DNA of 6,025 nt from NCBI GenBank assembly GCA_905192625.1, contig CAJJLI010000156.1:1-6025 (forward strand), written 5' to 3'. The notes under the pieces are model-generated. The model saw only the letters and a program-made list of their open reading frames with translations. It searched no databases and had not been told where the DNA came from. A program made the translations under genes and the position numbers. Shown piece after piece: positions 3,760 to 6,025 of this stretch; the first letter of the stretch is position 1; every line of letters begins with the position of its first letter. Source of the stretch: an uncultured Clostridium sp. (lineage in GTDB: Bacteria > Bacillota > Clostridia > Lachnospirales > Lachnospiraceae).

Positions 3760-6025
3760 ATGCAAAAGAAAAGTTTACAACGATGGATCGCATTTTATTT
3801 GGCATTTTTAATGTTAATAACAACGATGATACCATCATCATTTAGCATGGTTGCAAAAGCATCAGACTCAAGTCTTGTGCTTTTAGAGAGCAGCGGTTGG
3901 CTAGAATCTGCATATGTAAAATGGGTACCTATGCAAGAAGCAGATGGATATGTAGTGTATGTAAAAAATGCGAAGGATGGTGACGAAGCCTATGTTAAGC
4001 TGGATAATGAATTAATTAGAGAGTATCCAACTTATTATAGAGCGGATGCAGTTGGACTTTCAGAGGGAGTTTATCTGATGAAAGTCGTACCTGTTATTGC
4101 TGGAGTGGAAGTTGATGAGAAGGCAGCGACAACAGAAACATTAATCGTATCAGCACACGTAAGAGAGGGTTTTGCATTCTCTGAATTTTCGAAATATAAA
4201 ACGGGTTCCGGCGGATACAACGAAGATGGAACAGTGAGAGAGAATGCTCAAATTATTTATCTTACAAACGAGAATAAAGATACCGTTAGCTTAGATGTTA
4301 TTATTAGTTCAAAAGGAGAGACAGAGACAGCTACTGGTATTTTTGATATATTGGCAAAGAGAGAAAAAGGGAAAGATTTAAGACCTTTGATTATACGTAT
4401 GATTGGTAAGGTAGAGATGCCAACTGGAGTCAAAGGTTATTTATTGAATGTAAAGAAAACATTCAACGTGACGATAGAAGGTATTGGCGAGGATGCTACC
4501 GTGCACGGTTGGGGATTTTTAGTACGAGAAAGTAAGAATGTAGAGATTAGAAACCTCGGTATCATGTGGTTTGGAGATGATGGAATTTCTCTTGATACAA
4601 AAAATGAAAATGTATGGATTCATAACAATGACCTTTTTTACGGGGCACCTGGAAGTGACTCTGACCAAGTGAAGGGGGATGGATCAGTTGACGTTAAGGC
4701 ATTATCGACTTACGTAACGATTTCATTTAATCACTTTTGGGATTCAGGAAAATCAAGCTTGGCGGGTATGTCGGATACTGAAGAGTTTTTTATAACGTAT
4801 CACCACAATTGGTACGATCATTCGGATTCTAGACATCCACGTATTCGAGTAGGTAGTATACATATTTATAACAATTATTTTGATGGCGTATCGAAATATG
4901 GAGTTGGTGTAACGAAGGGAGCTTCAGCCTTTGTAGAAAGTAATTACTTTAGGAACTGTAAGTATCCAATGCTTTCTTCCAATCAAGGAACGGATGTGTA
5001 TAACTCAGCGACTGGAGCATATACGAATAAAGGTACGTTTTCAGGAGAAGCTGGCGGAATTATTAAAGAATTTGACAATGTAATCATCGGTGAGGAACGT
5101 TTTGTAAATCAAGTTACAACACCAGACAAAGGTCAAATAGATGCATACTCAGTAAAAAGCAAAGAGGAGCAAGTGCCTGCTGATGTAGTAACTATGGAAG
5201 GTGGCACAAGCTATAATAATTTCGATACAGATCCAAATAAAAGCTATTCATATTCAGCGGATGACGCAGAAACTGCCAAAATTAAGGTAGAGAAGTTTGC
5301 AGGTCGTATGAGTGGTGGAGATTTAAAATGGACGTTTGATGATTCTGAAGATTCAAATTATGAAATCATACCAGAATTACAAAATGCAATTAAAAACTAT
5401 ACTTCACAGCTTATATCCATTGGAGGAATTAAGGAAGGCAATGGAGCAGAGCCTACGAATGTACCTAGTGAGCCAACAACGGCACCGGTAGAGCCAACAA
5501 ACGTACCTATTGAGCCAACCGAGAGTCCAACGGAGCCAACACAAGGTCCAGCAGAACCAACGGTAGCACCGTCAGAAGAATATGTACATAACTTTACCAC
5601 ACAAGGATTAACTAGTTCATTTTATTCCTTCCCTGGTAAAAAGAATTTATCAACATCAAAGGGTACTGTTATATACAAAGAAATGACATTAACACAATGT
5701 CTGAAGATGGAATCAGATACTCAAATAACCTTTACTTCTCCAGGGAATGGAACTTATATCATGGTATTCAATCCAAAAGATGGTAAAGTGAATGCGAAAA
5801 TTAATAATGTTAAGTTGACAGGTGACCTAGAGACCGGTATATTAACATATCCAGTAGAGAAAGGTGTTTTCTATACGGTAGATAAGGCAGATACGGCGAA
5901 TTTGTTTTATATGGAATTAATTTTAGAAGAAGAGGCAACTCCAACAGAAGTACCAGAGGTAACACCAGAAGTAACACCAGAAGTAACACCAGAAGTAACA
6001 CCAGAAGTAACACCAGAAGTAACAC
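3760..6025 (+). CDS. Secreted modular pectate lyase, PL1 family (3' end outside window)
   Basis: The frame stays open for 755 codons to the window edge, so the C terminus is missing. AGGAGG lies six bases before the ATG. Residues 1-34 form a signal peptide (basic MQKKSLQR, hydrophobic core, cleavage likely after VAKA). Residues 38-132 look like a fibronectin III-type module. Residues about 148-557 are the PL1 right-handed beta-helix that cleaves homogalacturonan by beta-elimination with calcium: Asp307 and Asp311 (GDGSVDVK), Lys331 (FWDSGKSSLAG), and Arg358 and Arg363 (SRHPRIRVG) match the family calcium and catalytic positions. The usual WIDH motif reads WIHNND (286-291). A Pro/Thr/Glu linker spans 559-607. 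Residues 608-725 (HNFTTQG, STSKGTV, TLTQCLKMES, ANLFY) resemble the pectin-binding CBM77 module. A second linker of PEVT repeats follows, so at least one more module or an anchor probably lies beyond the edge. PL1 is near certain; the CBM call is from memory of the family. Confidence 0.93.
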   Translation, partial: MQKKSLQRWIAFYLAFLMLITTMIPSSFSMVAKASDSSLVLLESSGWLESAYVKWVPMQEADGYVVYVKNAKDGDEAYVKLDNELIREYPTYYRADAVGLSEGVYLMKVVPVIAGVEVDEKAATTETLIVSAHVREGFAFSEFSKYKTGSGGYNEDGTVRENAQIIYLTNENKDTVSLDVIISSKGETETATGIFDILAKREKGKDLRPLIIRMIGKVEMPTGVKGYLLNVKKTFNVTIEGIGEDATVHGWGFLVRESKNVEIRNLGIMWFGDDGISLDTKNENVWIHNNDLFYGAPGSDSDQVKGDGSVDVKALSTYVTISFNHFWDSGKSSLAGMSDTEEFFITYHHNWYDHSDSRHPRIRVGSIHIYNNYFDGVSKYGVGVTKGASAFVESNYFRNCKYPMLSSNQGTDVYNSATGAYTNKGTFSGEAGGIIKEFDNVIIGEERFVNQVTTPDKGQIDAYSVKSKEEQVPADVVTMEGGTSYNNFDTDPNKSYSYSADDAETAKIKVEKFAGRMSGGDLKWTFDDSEDSNYEIIPELQNAIKNYTSQLISIGGIKEGNGAEPTNVPSEPTTAPVEPTNVPIEPTESPTEPTQGPAEPTVAPSEEYVHNFTTQGLTSSFYSFPGKKNLSTSKGTVIYKEMTLTQCLKMESDTQITFTSPGNGTYIMVFNPKDGKVNAKINNVKLTGDLETGILTYPVEKGVFYTVDKADTANLFYMELILEEEATPTEVPEVTPEVTPEVTPEVTPEVTPEVT
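5449..5571 (+). repeat. Degenerate EPT/P-rich linker-coding repeat
   Basis: This part of the lyase gene encodes residues 564-604, an interdomain linker built of irregular EPT, VPS, VPI and APV units, with GAGCCAACA-like words recurring at uneven distances. It separates the catalytic domain from the CBM-like module and should be extended and flexible, probably protease-resistant. Its decay contrasts with the near-perfect repeat at the window edge. Confidence 0.75.
5953..6025 (+). repeat. 12-bp tandem repeat encoding PEVT, cut by the window edge
   Basis: Six complete units of CCAGAAGTAACA are present (starts at 5953, 5965, 5977, 5989, 6001 and 6013), and the array runs off the window. Only the first unit differs, with GAG for GAA. 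Because the unit is a multiple of three, gain or loss of copies keeps the lyase in frame and changes only linker length. The near-identity suggests recent expansion by slippage. Confidence 0.9.

Noticed and set aside
5810..6025. A minus-strand Leu/Val-rich repetitive frame opposite the end of the pectate lyase.
   Set aside because: It is simply the complement of the PEVT-coding repeat, with no independent start signal. The similar Gly/Ser/Val repeat frame at 5397-5600 is the complement of the EPT linker.

Overview
The window reads as chromosomal DNA of an AT-rich, low-GC Gram-positive anaerobe of the Clostridia, most likely a plant-polysaccharide-degrading member of the Lachnospiraceae (Lachnoclostridium/Clostridium phytofermentans-like). 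The reasons are the strong AGGAGG ribosome binding sites, the A/T-ending codons, a secreted modular pectate lyase with Pro-Thr linkers, a short clostridial BFD-type [2Fe-2S] protein and a penicillin-V-acylase-like choloylglycine hydrolase. The species is an inference from style, not from a search.

Layout from left to right. Positions 1-236 are AT-rich and hold no recognisable gene. A 74-codon BFD-like [2Fe-2S] protein (237-461, +) follows, with a long imperfect inverted repeat (498-594) downstream. Positions 600-865 hold no confident gene, only a perfect 8-bp hairpin (742-772) and a doubtful, broken HPr-like reading frame on the minus strand. A good promoter at 866-895, with a palindrome between its -35 and -10, drives a transcript that first encodes a 28-codon peptide (949-1035) ending in CCSCCICSMC. 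About 100 bases further on comes a sodium/cystine symporter of the TcyP type (1140-2435). Convergent to it lies a choloylglycine hydrolase family gene (2504-3427, -), with a small hairpin between the two 3' ends. A divergent intergenic region carries a 10-bp inverted repeat overlapping a candidate promoter. A large secreted pectate lyase begins at 3760 (+) and runs off the right edge, still open after 755 codons, in the middle of a PEVT-coding tandem repeat.

How the parts work together. The clearest unit is the cysteine module: promoter with palindromic operator, then a leader peptide with six Cys codons among its last ten, then the cystine transporter. The natural reading is that translation of the Cys codons reports the supply of charged tRNA-Cys and adjusts transporter expression, while the palindrome gives a second layer of control at transcription initiation. 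This is the most interesting and possibly undescribed system in the window. The pectate lyase is a separate extracellular function: signal peptide, FN3-like module, PL1 beta-helix with the calcium and catalytic residues visible, and a lysine-bearing C-terminal module resembling the pectin-binding CBM77 family. The choloylglycine hydrolase family enzyme is a stand-alone gene whose active-site residues point to a penicillin V acylase/N-acyl amide hydrolase rather than a classical bile salt hydrolase.
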